Below, piece after piece: positions 1-13,299 of a stretch of DNA of 64,000 nucleotides; position 1 is the stretch's first letter, and every line of letters starts with the position of its first letter. A model generated the notes under the pieces. That model saw nothing but the letters and a program-made list of their open reading frames with translations, was not told the DNA's origin and made no database searches. The DNA is taken from the NCBI GenBank assembly GCA_013398175.1, contig VZRZ01004928.1, forward strand, positions 1,904,692-1,968,691, written 5' to 3'. The position numbers were made by a program, and so were the translations under genes. The DNA comes from Climacteris rufus (Eukaryota; Chordata; Aves; Passeriformes; Climacteridae).

Positions 1-60
1 TTTTTTTCCCCTTTTGTGGGTTTTTTCCCCTGGGTAGTTGTTTTTTTGGTTTTTTTTCCC
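1..60. repeat. T/G/C-rich low-complexity tract at window edge
   Basis: The first 60 bases consist of runs of 6-8 T broken by CCCC, GGG and GG. No A occurs until the single A in GGGTAGTTG near base 37. The tract continues off the left edge, so its true length is unknown. The composition resembles the G/T tracts at 10533-10632 and 13217-13290. No coding potential is seen. It could be simple low complexity or the edge of a larger repeat outside the window. Confidence 0.8.
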
Positions 61-3000
61 CAAGCTTGCTAGGAGGGAGTAGGTACCCTAACATCCTTGA
101 GTGAGACATCTTGGCAAAAATGTAATTCCTCAAACCACAGCAGGAATGTTATAGTCACGAAAACCCACTCTTAAGAGCAGCTCTCGGTTGTGTTTAACAA
201 CTCAGCACAACAGCATCACGTATACAACCACAAACTCTGGTGCGCTCTTCCCTGATGCTTTCTTTTGTCAGACATTTATACTTTCCCATGGAAAGCATTA
301 GTTGGTTTTTAAAAACTGACCTTAGATAAAATGTCTGTCTTTACATGCAAATGGCATCCCCACGTTTCAATATACATCACTAGGCTATTAAGTTTGTAGT
401 TAGGTGCATGAACAATTGCTTTTTCACCAGAAAAGCTCAATACTTCATTGATTGCAGCAGCAGTTGGTGAACAAACTCAGCCAAAAAACAATGCATTTAT
501 TCAAATATTCTAATAAAACTGCAGAGTTACATTCAAGTGCCAAGTGTGAAAATATAGCCAAGTTACACTGCAGATGACGTGTTCATTTGAAAAGAAACAC
601 ATGAACACTACAATAAAAACCATTAGTAACCCACAAAACCCCCAAATCAATATATATGTCCACAAAACCAAAATAAGGATTTGCACAGTAACAGAGGAAT
701 TGCTACCTAAAAGTGAACCCCCATTTCACTGTGTCCATTATTCTGACTCATTACGGAAGGAACTCCAGAACCCAGCAGCTTTGAAGTAATTTGGAATAAA
801 ATTCTATTTCATCTCCAAAGCCTAGTTATAACTAATTCCTCTACTGGAAAACAACAACTTGGATCTCTTCTCACACTTCACAGGTTAACAATATTAGCAC
901 TGAATACACTCTCCTCATCACGGCAAAGGCCAAATCCTTCTTTGAATTTTACTGACCTCCACTAAGTTTTCGGTAAGCAAGTTCCACAGGCCACTTTTTG
1001 TAAAACCTAAGAGAGCAGTGCATGACTTATGCCCATACTCTTTATTCTACAACTGAAAATAGGTCTGAGGGCTTCACATCTGCTTGTTCTGGTAACTACT
1101 TTTTGCTCTGTGCAAAGCAGACTATTTTCATCTTTATGTTCCTGGTACAGTTACATTCTTTTCACTTAGCATTGATGCAGTCCCATTATTTCACTAACAG
1201 GCCAGATCCAAGCCCTGGGACTAACATGGGAGCAATGACAGCATATGAGTCAAAGTATCAGGTCTCTCTCAGGAAAAACAGTTGGCCTCCGGTCCTATTC
1301 CCCTTCTCAAACAGAGTATAGCATTTCTTCCATAAATCCTTCTCTTAGATCATTAAATAAGCCATGTTCAAATGATTCCTTAGATAAAATTAGTATCCAA
1401 CCAGTCCAGAAGCCTTTCATCATCTCCTGTTCTGTTGAATTTATCTTTCTTAAAGATTAATGTTCACAACGATAAATACTATTCCCAAAGATGTCTCTCC
1501 AGCACCCTTTTCAAAAAACAGCAATTCTTCCATAACTCAATGAAAAATACCTGGGATCAACATAACTTAGGACCCAACTGAATCACATTAATGCCTCACA
1601 ATCTCTCAGTAACAGGTAAGTAGGCTGTCCATTCCCTTCCACTTCCATTTTCAGAGGGTTACCCCCAAATGTCAACAGGCATTCTTGCTATTAGTGCAAA
1701 GCACTCAATCCTGTACTTTCTCCTTCTTGAAGTTCACTGTAAGTGATCATTCCAGTCCTAGGGGTCATTCAGCTGTTTACTACATTATATATAATCCACC
1801 TCTGTATTCACTATGCCTTCCACTTTTTATCAACCAGTTCCATCAATGCATTCCCTCTCTTTGTGACAAGGCATTCAACATTGATTAAGTTTGGTCTTCA
1901 GATTCCAGTTGATGCCCTCAAGTTCTTTTATTTTCAAATAAGTTTTACTTTCAAAATTTCACCTCTGACATACTTAACTGATTATTTTTAGCACACTGAC
2001 ATTGCATGTCGAGGGAATACTTTCCTGATTTCCACTTGACTTCCTCAGTACAGTCTAGCTTGGGGGTTACAATATGAGGGTCCTTATTTACTACAACCCC
2101 AGAACTGAGTCTTCACATCCACCTTGTCCCCCTTTTCTCACCCATTGCCTTACCATTATCAGCTGGGGACAACCTGATAATGAAATATTCTCTGGAGATC
2201 AACAAGGAGTAGGCAAGCCCCATGGCTAATCTATTGAAAACAATAGATTAATCTCTTATTAATATGTGAAGTATTTACACACCTCACAATCTTCCACAAA
2301 TGTATCATCATCTCAATATTGCTGGGAAAGAGAAGGGTGTCATTATCCTTATTTTCTAAAGAGTTGCTAGGTCACACAAGAAATTAAGGAGTATTTCAAT
2401 ATAGCAAGAGGAAACTCCATACCTTGTGCTAATGTACGTCTCTGCAAGTTTGAAGGCTCTTCACATTTTCTTTTGCAGTAAAAACAAACTGCAGTTTGTG
2501 CACAGAAGTCCAAAATGAAATTGAAAGTAAAGTTGTGTGTATTAATTTTGAGAATTCATTTCTCTCCATCTATAAAGATGTTTTAAAGCCACTAAGTCTT
2601 CATATGTACATGGAGAGAAATGAGTCCTCAAAATTAAAGACAGGTATTTTAACCTATCTTTTATACCACTTTTACACTGCAAACCCTTGGATTTTACTTC
2701 AAAAGTGCTAAGACATCCCACTGTCACCACAGTTTTGTTCCCTAAGCAGTGGAAATCCATGAAGAAAAACACAGAAAATGCACATATCCCCAGCATTCAT
2801 GCTGAGATGACAACACACCTCCTTCCCTAAAGCCAGCCTACTTCATATGCATATGCCACCCCTACAAAATATATTTTCCTGTATAGAGTCCAGTCTGTTT
2901 CTGAAAGCACCAGTTCTCCACTTTGCCTCTTGCCCTCTCCTGCCTGGCTCACTTGACACTGATACAGCTGAGCTGTGTGAAAATCCCCGATCCATACTAT

Positions 3001-4439
3001 CCCTCGACTAATATTCAACAGATGGGTGCTGGATGGGCACATGTGGAAAGATGTCAGTGTCTTGCTGATCATGGCTTAACCACAGACTGTTACAGTACAC
3101 AGATGTGTCCAGAGCCTTCCCATGAAATCCAAAACATGTTCCCATGACCTCCGAAACAGAATCTCTGTAGGAATTAAAGAAGTTTGAAGTAGGAAATTTG
3201 GGTTTTCAAATCAAAAATCTCTAATGGAACTCTCAAGAAAGCTAGGAAGCTATACTACACTAAGTGTAACTAATGCTAAAAAATAGCTGCATGTTATTGT
3301 CAACAAGATAATAACCAGAGATGAGTTTCAAAGCCTTGCTGATCTCATAACTGAAACATCTGAATCATGCAACATCTGCTAAAGAAATATTCTCATTAAA
3401 CTGTACTTAAGAGCCACTCTTGATATCTTTGGCCTTGAAGTGGAACTGCACAAGAAATGCAATGGTCTCTTATTCAGCCAGTGGTGAAGGCAAACCTTAC
3501 ACCCCATGAAATTCTTCCTTTAAGACATCAATTCAATTTCTGATAACTCAACTTTCTGCAAACCAGTGCTCACACACTCCTGGTCTCATCTCAAAATGCT
3601 TATCAGATGCAAAAGGACAAACAATTTTTGAAGTAATTCATTACTTAATTCTGATTCAGAGGAGTTTGGGAATAGAGTAAACAGCAGCCTGTGTGTTAGC
3701 CCACTGCTGCTTACCAGAAAGCACTTACTGTCTACACTCATTGAATGACAGCACCAGCACAAGTCTAACAGCTCTGGCTATAGGTCAGAATAGATGTTAA
3801 GCAACAAAAACATGATGTATGTGAGCACAATTTTATACCCTCAGCTATCAGAGAGACTTACAATGCCCTAAGTGCCTACTACTTTTCTGTCAGTCTCCTG
3901 TTCTCTCCATGAAATGCTGTGAGAGATCAAAGGGATTCTCCCCATTCCCACCTCCCTGTGGAGTCATTGTGCCCTTGCCCAGCTCAGCAGAGGGGTTTCT
4001 GTACAGACACACTTCACACACACCCCAAAACAGGGAGAATCCACTGCCATTTAAGGCATGCAATAAACCAAAAAATGTTTAAAACAAGATGAAATTTTTC
4101 CTTTATTTTTACATTGCATGGTTCTTTAGCACTGCTCTATACAAGGGCTTACTATTTGTAGTTGTGATCTATTTCCAAGTGTTACAGAGAATAGTTGGGG
4201 AATCAAAGCGTCTCTAGTCACTTCAGTACACATTTCAGTATAATTAAATTAAGAAAGATAAAGCATGATCACATGATGGCAAGGCACATGGCATAAGCTT
4301 TACTGAAAAATGGGAAGATAGGAGAGGAAAACAACATATTAACTACACAGCAAACCTATCTCCTCAATTTCAACAACTAAACATGCTGGATGTGAGAAGC
4401 CTGGCCTGCAATGATCCATCAATAAGCCTGCATTGGGAT
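61..4439. other. Unassigned AT-rich DNA, no gene seen
   Basis: I find no recognisable gene or dispersed repeat in this block. Open frames are all under 100 codons and overlap on both strands, as expected by chance. It contains the perfect hairpin at 2227-2250, listed separately. A consensus-like splice donor (CAG followed by GTAAGTAGG, exon end at 1615 on the plus strand) is present, but no convincing coding frame or acceptor accompanies it. The composition fits intronic or intergenic avian DNA. Confidence 0.6.
2227..2250. repeat. Perfect 10-bp hairpin with AAAA loop
   Basis: TAATCTATTG at 2227-2236 is followed by the loop AAAA (2237-2240) and the exact reverse complement CAATAGATTA (2241-2250). 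The stem has no mismatches and stops sharply at both outer ends. The stem is AT-rich, so cruciform or RNA stability would be modest. It has no visible link to a gene. Confidence 0.95.
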
Positions 4440-4700
4440 TGTCTGGGATAGAGCTAATTTTCTTCATATGGTGCTGTGTTTTGGATTTGTGACCAAAACA
4501 GTGGTGATAGCAAACCATTGTTTACACTGTTGCTGAACAGTGCCTGCACGGCACCAAAGTTTTCTCCATTTCTCACTCTGCCTTCCCAATGACCGGGTTG
4601 GGGTGGGCAAGAGGACACAGCTGGGACAGCTGATCCCAACAGACCACATAATCCCACACCATATAATGTCATGCTCGGTTGTAAAAATGAGGGGTTGTCT
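4440..4700 (+). mobile_element. Truncated avian ERV LTR fragment
   Basis: The segment opens with TGTCTGGGATAGAGCTAATT and runs through GTTTTGGATTTGTG, GCTGAACAGTGC, ACACAGCTGGGACAGCTG and ACCATATAATGTCATGCTC. That order of blocks matches, from memory, the U3 region of an LTR common in neoavian genomes. The consensus TATAAA-like stretch is degraded here (TGTAAAAATG near 4680). After about 4700 I can no longer follow the family, so the R/U5 part is probably missing. No clear target-site duplication was found, and no internal retroviral genes follow. The family level (ERVL or ERVK) is not certain. This is an old non-coding relic. Confidence 0.72.
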
Positions 4701-4744
4701 TGCCAGGGTTCTCATTGCAACGTCTGACACTAACAAGGCCCTCG

Positions 4745-4760
4745 CAAGGGTTAACCCTTG
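4745..4760. repeat. 16-bp perfect palindrome
   Basis: CAAGGGTTAACCCTTG reads the same on both strands and contains an HpaI-type GTTAAC core. It lies about 45 bases past the last recognisable part of the LTR fragment and could be part of the degraded LTR or chance. No known binding site is claimed. Confidence 0.95.
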
Positions 4761-7700
4761 AGACAGAGGCTGCCCTCAGAAGCAGCGGTACCCACATCCA
4801 CAGAGACTCACCCTGCACAGCTTCAGAGGCTCACACTTTTCAATAGTCTGTTTTCCTTTAAAATTAATGGTAAAAGCTGAATTTTTGAAAAACAAAATGA
4901 GAAGCACTGATACACAAGATCAAGTAGGGAACCTGTCCTAAACAGTACTTGCTACGTCCAGTATCACTAGAGCAGAACTGATGCATCTTTTTTTGACAGG
5001 CATTCTACTTCAGCAATACACTTTTCCATTACACAATGGACAGTAACAAATCTGATTTAACCACATAGTTTTAACTAACTGGGTATTTGTATCTTGTGTT
5101 ACTTTGCAGGAACAGAAATCTAAAGTTTGGACAAACATCATAAAAATACTAGTGGACAGGTTTTTTGAATACATTATGTTAATAAATGAGAACTGAAGCC
5201 TTCACACATTCCATTTTAAAAAAACTTGCCTATTAAACATGTAAAAATATTTGAAGGTGGAGTCATTCCTCAAAGAACGTATAAAGATATCTGACAACAC
5301 AAATATTTACAAAGAACACGTTATTTCACATTGGATTACAAGCATTGCTTGTTCCATTAACTGATCCAACAGACCAGCTAATTGCTTGTGCAAGATTGAC
5401 CATTTGCTATCTCCCATTCATGGTAGAAGCACAAACAGTTGTCAGCAGGGCAGGAAGCTTTAAAGGGTTGTCTTCTAACCAAACCTATTAAATAATTAAT
5501 AGATAATTTTTCTTTAGAATACTGATCATTGGTTCATCAATTAAGTTAGAAAAATCTGCAGACATAAATAAATGTTATAGAAGGGTAAGTATGGCAAAGT
5601 TTCTGAGAAAATTGTGTCAAAACACTACTTGCTTCAATAGCATGAACCAAAAGGCATATAGATTAGACTGTTGCATAATGCATTTTAACTAAAGTAGTCC
5701 TGAATATGCATATGATTTTATAGGATGTTTGAAGACATGAATGTTTCCCCAGAAGTTTCAGATCCTAGGGTTAGAGGAGTATACAGCAAATTCTGCTTAA
5801 CAATACCTCTAATCATTCTGTTTGTAGAAAAGCACTTCAAAATGCAAAATAAGACATTAACACAACAGAAGGAATATTAAAGAAGTCAAATTTGGGTTGT
5901 TGGCCTTTTTTTTTTTAAGCCTTGATTGTGGTTTCTCATTATAGTTAGCTGGCAAACGTACTAAAAGTGGTAAATGGCAATATTAGCATCTTATTACAAT
6001 ATCATTAAATTAACTAAAAGAAATACTGGGGTATAAAAGCTAGACGAAGTCTGGCTTGCATGTGTTGCTTACACCCACACGCACTGCCTCACAGAGCGAT
6101 GCACAAATCCTGTAAAGCTATTTGCCTGAAGCACAGTGAATAATGAGAACAAGTTCAACATCTGCCAGGGTGTCCAACTGCTCACAACCATTTTTCTGGT
6201 CAGAAGGGGCATTGTTTAAGTTGACAGGTTGCTAATGGTCTGAATTATTTAGCAATTCTCAAAAGACTCTTTCTACTCCTTAGAGAGCAAAATGCAAACC
6301 ACCCCAGCCAGTGTTCCCTTGCTCCCCGGGAGCTGATCACGCTAATTGAGGAGAACATCACAATGTGTCCCATTTCAATCACAGGAGTTAAGCAGGCAAG
6401 AGGCTTATTATCCCCACCATACAGCAAAAGATGGAGGGGCCAGCTTCCACAAGAATATGCACCACGATTTATCATCATCTCGACGTATTTAAACGTTCAG
6501 TTTGAACAAGGATACGTGTTGCCGCGAAACACTACCCCCACCAAACTAAGCAGAGAAGTAAACTGCACACAGTTGAATTGAAACACACGATTTGAAGCCC
6601 AAATGCTAAGTGAGCAACAGTAGGCATCTCAACATATGGGAAGTTAGGGGGAGGCAAAATAGCTGTTTATTGATTTTTTTCTTCTCATCCACCATAGGAT
6701 AGATGACAGGTATAAACAAACTAGCATAGCAGCACAGAGGTTACAGACAACTGACACTCATAGCTAAAGAGACGGATATTTCAAAGATATTCCCACTTCT
6801 AATATATATAGAAATGAAGGCGAATGCTACTAGTAACAGCAGCTTTACTTACGATGGATTATTTCTCAGTCACTTAAAAGAAATCAAACGTGCTCTGCAG
6901 CAGTAATTATCTCACCTAATCCTAGCCCTTCCCAACATGGGAAAAAATGTAAGTCTTACAATCAACAGGACTGTCTTATTTTCTTCACAGCATTAGGACA
7001 CCTCTAAAATTTGGAATCTCTTCAAAACCTAAGATCTTAACAGAGCTCCTCACGTAAACTTTATAAGGAGTGTTAGTGCAGTAATTAGGAATGCCTGCAA
7101 TAGACTACTTTTACCAAAACACAGACCATGTGTGAGAAGAAAGAGATTTACAAATGCATTCAAAAGCTATAAGGGAAGATGTAAATATTTGGTAGATTAC
7201 CATATGGAATACAAGAGCTATAGGGAATTGCCAATTTGATGGAAGGACAACACTTCCAAATTAAGATTATTACTTCTGTTCCTAAGCAACCACATTACGA
7301 GTAAGAAACAGCAAAAATTAATTACCTTAATGCATATAATAGGAGTTCAGGAAATTCCTTTCTTACTCTTCAAAAAGATGCTACAAAAAGAAGCCTTTCA
7401 ATTAACATCATCAAAAAGGAAGCCACCAGTTTACTTACAAAATCTTTATTTTGTCATCTGCGTATAAACATTTCCAGAAGCAGAAGATTAAGTCAGCGAG
7501 CTAAATGGAAAAACATAAAATCTTCTGCTGGCATGACATTGTGATTAAATAACTAAAAGCCCGAAAAAAGCAGAGAGACAACATGATGCCGGCCCATTCA
7601 GCCATAAAATTCATTTCCAATAACCACATTTCAGCATGCAGCTTAGATCATACGTAGCATTTTCCTATTTGAGAGCATGCAAGATTGATTGTTACAGGCT

Positions 7701-8142
7701 CAATTGTCCTGTACACAGGCAAGCAACATGTAAGGAATGATTAAATCAGCAAGATTCCCCCACTGAGCCTCCTACACAAGCTTACACTCAGGCAAAGGAG
7801 AGATGGGGTCTCTGTAAAGAAACAAAAGCAGAGGATTATGTGAGAAGACCCAGACCATCTGCACAAAGTCATATGGCCAGGGATTTCCCCTTCCCCTTGC
7901 TGTGTATGGGGCATCCTTTCCCACTTCCAGTCTGAGCTGCATGGTGGTCAGCAGAGCTGGACTTAATTCCCAGCTCAGGGACAAAAGAGAATCAGGGACC
8001 AGGGGTTTCTGAGGCCCTCTTTGCCCATACTCACTGCCTTCAAAGTTAAGCCACTTAGGGATGTAATCCTTAATACCCCAATGTTCAGAAGTTCATAATG
8101 TCTGGGTCATTGTAAAATTCTGCACACCCTCATCCCAGCTCA
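4761..8142. other. Unassigned AT-rich DNA, no gene seen
   Basis: No gene, RNA or dispersed repeat is recognised. A small cluster of CpG dinucleotides occurs at about 6480-6535 (CGACG, AACGTT, ATACGTG, CCGCGAA), unusual for this CpG-poor surrounding but too short to interpret. The longest open frames are under 80 codons. Confidence 0.6.
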
Positions 8143-8176
8143 GCTCCTCTCACATTCTTGGGAATGTGAGAGGAGC
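8143..8176. repeat. Perfect 15-bp hairpin with TTGG loop
   Basis: GCTCCTCTCACATTC at 8143-8157 is followed by TTGG (8158-8161) and the exact reverse complement GAATGTGAGAGGAGC (8162-8176). All 15 pairs match and 8 are G:C. The bases just outside do not pair. The hairpin is shorter than a microRNA precursor. A perfect inverted copy with a 4-base spacer suggests a local template-switch event during replication. Confidence 0.97.
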
Positions 8177-10169
8177 CAGCCAGGCACGGTCACCCTGTTT
8201 CCACCCATCTCCCAGGCACAGGGCAGGGAGCTATTCTGTGCCATCATGAAGGCTGCAGGAAAAGCACAAGCCTTTCCCCATGTGTATCCCACTTTCATGT
8301 GAATTAACAAGAGAGCATCAGCATTTTGCATTTTCTATTTTCTCTAACTAATTTAAGTTCCTTTCTCCTTGCCCGAGGTAGAAAGATCAGGGAAGAAAGA
8401 AACATTCTTGACCTCAACAGGATATCTTGTTAGGTTATGGCAGCCTCAAGGACTCTTTCCTGGCATCTGAGAAGGGGGCTACAACTAACATTCCTGTTGT
8501 TTCACTTTTTCCATGAGGCCCAGAGGGTAATTCTATAGCATTTTTCCAAATATAATGAAACATTAACTCTATTTGCAGTAAAGGCAACTCACAAAGCAAT
8601 GTTTGGATGTTCTTTGACTTCACTATACCAAAGAAATTCGCTACAGCAAATCTGTTTTTCTGAAGTGCTCAACACTTTCTAAACAACACTCATGCTGTGT
8701 GAACAGTCTACTCTGTGGCAGTGATTTTGGAGTCCTGACTGCTCTCTCCCTCTTTATCAAGCTGCATTTTCAGTTGCCTGAAATATTATTGCTGACATAA
8801 TGGCATTGCCAAGATAGAGCCCAATCCAAGCCAACCACAGATAATAGAAAAGCTTCTGTGGTCTCTGGATTAGGGCAAAAGCAGTGAAACTACCCAGACG
8901 ATGAAGTCCCTGATTTGCATTTCAGAATGGTCCTTAAAATATGCCTAACTGCAGGTATTTTATTCGTGACTTTATGGTAGGCTGGTAAAATACATTGAGG
9001 GAACATATTGAAATATATCCCTCCTCTTATCTTAAATTCAGATTATTGCTTCTTCATTATCTCAAATTTGCAGAATAATAAAATAAATAATAAAATCAAG
9101 AAAAAGATTACATTAAGCAAACTATCAGCTTGTTTAACTGTGCTAAATACAGAAAAAGAATACTCTTCACCCATACTGAGTTTATCAATGCTGGCATTAG
9201 ATGTGCAACACATGGGACTGCAACCTCTTCTTGCAGGCTGTATTTGTGAAATGCAAGATGACCTCAGGACCATTCCCAGGAAATCCTTAACTCCTCTCTA
9301 TAAAGCACTGGTCCTAAGTAGCCATTGCCTTCCAGTTCCAATCAAATCTTGTTAAATATCCCCCAGTGATATGTATAAATTGGTCAACCTTCCAAGGCAA
9401 GATTCGTGTCTGGACTTAGATCTTGAACAATATTCAAAAACAAGGAATGTCTGGATCTCAAGGTTTTACTTAATTGTGTCTGGAATAAATCAAATCCACA
9501 GACTAGTTTGCACTTCAGCTCTATGTTTTCAAAGTGCTTTCAGTATAATATTTTAATCTGGTCAAATCACTACTTTTAGTAAGTAGAGGTAGTAAAAAAT
9601 TTTCAAAGATCATGTGTTTGATAAAATAATTGTCTTGAAATGTGAAATTAGGGGAGGAGAGGGAAGTCCATACAAAAATCTGCAACATGTTCTGGTAACT
9701 TACTCTCTTTCATTTTTCAACAACAAACTTCTACGGCTGATAACTGTGAATCTGATAAATGAACACACACACAGAGAAAAACACTCAGAGCACCTCATTT
9801 TCCATGTGGTGGTCTGTATCTGCAACGTTGAGATAAAATGCCATAGCTCAATGTCCCTGACAGGCAGCAAGCCCTCTCTAGTGGGGATGCTTGTTTGGTC
9901 CACCAGCATCTGAAGAACTCAGCAAAACTACAGTAGTGTGCCAACAGTACAGGGCTTTTAATACACCATATCAATCCCAGTTACAAAGTTTGTAGCTGTT
10001 ACGGCAAGCTAACGTCTTAACATGAACAAAAATTAAAACTCAGCAGCAACCATCACAGAGATTGCATACATTTTTGAGTTTGTTCCTTGATACTTTGTCT
10101 TGTATGTGCAAACAATGTAAACTATGAGCAATTCCATTACTAGTAAATGAGAATGGCAAATTAACCAAT
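8177..10169. other. Unassigned AT-rich DNA, no gene seen
   Basis: I see no gene or dispersed repeat here. An open frame of 115 codons at 9008-9355 (plus) is overlapped by others on both strands and shows no recognisable domain. It is treated as chance. Sequence resembling the CR1 that follows becomes recognisable only near the right end of the block. Confidence 0.6.
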
Positions 10170-10528
10170 GGTCATGCCTCACTGTAAAAGAAAGCGTTTC
10201 CTGATTTTCAGAGGGAACCTACTGTGGCTTCAGTTTGTGCCTGTTGCCTCTGGTCCTGACAACAGGCACCACTGAAAACAGCCTCACTCCATCTTCTTTG
10301 CACCCTCTCCTCAGGTATTTTCTACACATTAGTGAGATCCCCCTGAGCCTTCTCTTCTCCAGACGGAACAGTCCCAGCTCTCAGCTTTTCCTCATCCAAG
10401 AGGTGTTCCACCAGTCCCTTCATCATCCTTGTGGCCCTTCATATCAGACTCTCCACAGTACCTCTATTTCTCTGTTGTTCTGGGAAGCCCAGATGTGGAC
10501 CCAGCATTTCAGATGTGGCCTCAAAAGA
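10170..10528 (-). mobile_element. CR1 LINE fragment (ORF2 C-terminal region), minus strand
   Basis: Read on the minus strand, this encodes broken pieces of the CR1 ORF2 C-terminus: RPHLKCW followed by VHIWAS, then LGLFRLEKRRLRG. CR1 ORF2 is the endonuclease/reverse-transcriptase protein of the main avian LINE. On the plus strand the antisense blocks CTTCTCTTCTCCAG, GAACAGTCCCAGCTCTC and AGATGTGGCCTCA are clear. Several stops and frame changes make it dead. The 3' UTR and octamer tail are absent on the left side, so both ends are truncated. The left edge is uncertain by about 20 bases. Confidence 0.9.
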
Positions 10529-10532
10529 GTTT

Positions 10533-10632
10533 AGTCTGGTGTTTTGGGGGTTTTTTTGTTGTGTTTTGGGGGGGGTTGTTTGGTTGGTTTTTGTTTTGGT
10601 TAGGGTTTCATTTTTGTTTTGTGGTTTTTCTT
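10533..10632. repeat. G/T-rich low-complexity tract with G runs
   Basis: About 100 bases immediately after the CR1 fragment are almost entirely G and T on the plus strand. They include a run of 5 G (10546-10550), a run of 8 G (10568-10575) and the motif TTGTTTGGTTGGTTTTT (10576-10592). G-quadruplex formation is possible but less regular than at 13217. Open frames across it translate to low-complexity residues and are not genes. Confidence 0.85.
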
Positions 10633-10640
10633 TTGCTGAA

Positions 10641-13200
10641 GAAAACTGTTACTGCAGAAGAGGTGAGAATCAGAAGAACTTACAGAAACGTGCAAGAGAA
10701 GGAAGGGAACCAGAAATTCATCTTCACACTTTCTGGCAACAGATGCTTAGCAGCCCTTAATCCAAATGCCTATCACCATTTGCTAGCCACAGGCTGATGG
10801 GGCAATGGAGATGCCAGCCAGCACCACGTTAGGGGTCTGACTAGAGCTTTCTGGGCAAGAGCTGTGCTGCCAAGCTCCCCACAATGCCAAAGCCCCTCTG
10901 CCTTGTCATGGAGAGAAGCCCAGCATCACTAATGAAACTAAAGCTAGTAAATGTAGCTCACTGGCTCACCCATTTGGTGCCCTTCTTCATGCCTGCTTCC
11001 TGCAGTGTTCTGTGATGGCCACTATAGAAGGTGAAAGAAAGCAGCTGTTTTATTTACATTCTTTGACAGTAAGAGGCAAAATGTCTCTCTCTCCTTAGCT
11101 CTGGAATACAAGAAATTATGAACAAACACAAATGGACACGTGCATTTCCTAAGGACAGAATTATAAATCGAACTTTGCTCCTCTGAAGGAGATCCATCTC
11201 CCTTTCAAGTAGTCTCTACAGAAGAGTACATCTTATTCTGCAAGTACAGGCTGAGCATCAAATTTGACCTTCTACAGCATGTAGCACTTTTCCCCTGATT
11301 TATACCAACATAAATGAATGCACAACACAGAAGGATCTTGAAAGATGTTCCCTGTTTCAATCACTTTTTGTTCATGAATGGAGTGGAAACAGCAGATCTG
11401 ATCATTCACTCGTATTGGTTCGGGAAATAAGAAACAGTTGTAATCAAGCTTGTCTCAAGTATAATCAGCAGGGAGACCACTCTTTCCAAAACACTGGAAG
11501 TTGTGTTAATTAAACACCTGAGTTCAGAGCACTGACTCAGAGGATGGCATTTCTAGCAAGTGTACAACATGGAGTAAGAAACACATATTGTGTTGTTACT
11601 CTGGGAAACAGAGTTTCTTATGACTCCAAAAGTACCTTTTACCAACTAGGAAATGCAATATCCCCAGAGAAAAGCATTGTGTGGCTCTTCAGCTATGCAC
11701 AGATTTATATTTAGAACTATCAATTTTTCCTTTCTTTCTCTATTATTGCATTTCTCATACTACACCAAGCTTAATGTAGGTACTGTCAGGAAGCCCATAA
11801 ACAGCAATTTTCTTCCTGTGCTTGGCTTGTACTGCTCAGCCATTGCATTGCTTTTTCCTCTCCTCCTCCCAGGGAATAGAAGTACCAGGTCCTTTCACTT
11901 TCTCTTATAATACAAGTCTCACTCAGTATTGTTTTTTCTGGTTTGTATTGCTATTTTGTACTCTATGAGGTGATGTAGTCACTTAGGATTCAAATGAGGT
12001 GACAGATGAAACAGTAACTTTATCCTGCAGGCTCCAGGTCAATAGCAGAACTGAGGGCTATGGCAGCAAAAAGATGAACCCCTTCTCAAAAAACTAAGTG
12101 CAAAACCACATGCACTCACATTTGGCTGACTCTAAACCATGAGGTCATATGTAAGATTTTTCTTTTTAATTAATATTAGGTTATTCTTTAAAAAAAATTG
12201 AATTTTGTGGTATTTTAAAACAAAGTGGCTGGTAACACCTAAAGCCTGGCTGCAGGACAGACAAAGTCAACCATAACACTGCCAGACTGTCATCCCCACA
12301 TCAGGAGTAACTTTAATGAAATCAATGCAATTATTCTGAAGAAAAGAAGGAAATGTTGGAAAAAAAGGACAACCCAAGCTGTTACACTGAGCTTAATTCA
12401 CCTATTTCATAGTTTTATCTGTTTTTCTTCTTTCTATGTATATTAGATGAAGACTGAACCTGTGAACACCCTGGACTACAGGAAACTGAGAAACCTGCAT
12501 TTCAAGAACACACAGAAGATGTTCATGACTTATGTAAGTCAGTTACATCATTCACCACCACCGATCTCGATTTCCTTCCAAAAAAATGGTCACACCAGAT
12601 TTTTCTGAAGACAATGAAGGCTATGTGAAGTGATGGACTACAAGGTCTCTTTTCTTTGCTAGAGCATTCAAATTTCAAGCTGTCTCTGTGCCTTTAGAAA
12701 ACACAGTGTAAAGCTGACAAGTGGGAAAACAAAAACAAAACATTTCGCTTACAGAGTATTAATCCAGCAGGAACTTCATGAACTGAACAAATTGAAACTG
12801 TGGAAAACCCCCACTCTTCCCCAAAAAGATCCACAACAAATGACAAAAGTATTGAAATGGTCTCTTTTTCTCACTAACGTTGCCTGAAACCAGATGGGGC
12901 TTCCCAGTGACATATGGTCCTATTTATATTAAAGTAAAATTCAGATCTGATCATTTTAATCTCCCATAGCTAATCCTATTTGCCTAACCAAGAGTTAAAA
13001 TAACCAGCACAGCTCTCCTTCCTCTGCTTGTTCACTGGGAGGAATCTACTCTGCTTTTCCTTGCTTTAAGCATTCAAGATAAGTAGTTCCTACAGGCCAC
13101 AAGACATTACCCTATAGGTCATATAACTTAAATATTCTCCCTTCTTCAGCTTTTGGGAAAAAAGTTCTCAGTTTTACTTTCTGTTTTGAAGCTGCCCCTT
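10641..13200. other. Unassigned AT-rich DNA, no gene seen
   Basis: No gene or dispersed repeat is recognised. Short A and T runs occur, for example near 12190 and 12360. No open frame exceeds 90 codons outside the edge shared with the G/T tract. Confidence 0.6.
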
Positions 13201-13216
13201 AAAAGAATGCACCCCT

Positions 13217-13290
13217 GGGTTTTGGGGTGGTTTGGGTTTTGGTGGGGCTTCTTTGTGGGTTGTGGGGGTTTTTTAGCATCTTGTTGGGGT
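13217..13290 (+). repeat. G/T-rich tract with predicted G-quadruplex
   Basis: The plus strand has G tracts at 13217-13219, 13224-13227, 13234-13236 and 13244-13247, separated by loops of 4, 6 and 7 bases. This satisfies the usual G3+N1-7 quadruplex rule. Further tracts follow at 13257-13259, 13264-13268 and 13286-13289. A fold on the plus strand is inferred from the pattern alone. No promoter or gene end can be tied to it. Confidence 0.8.
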
Positions 13291-13299
13291 TTTTTTGTA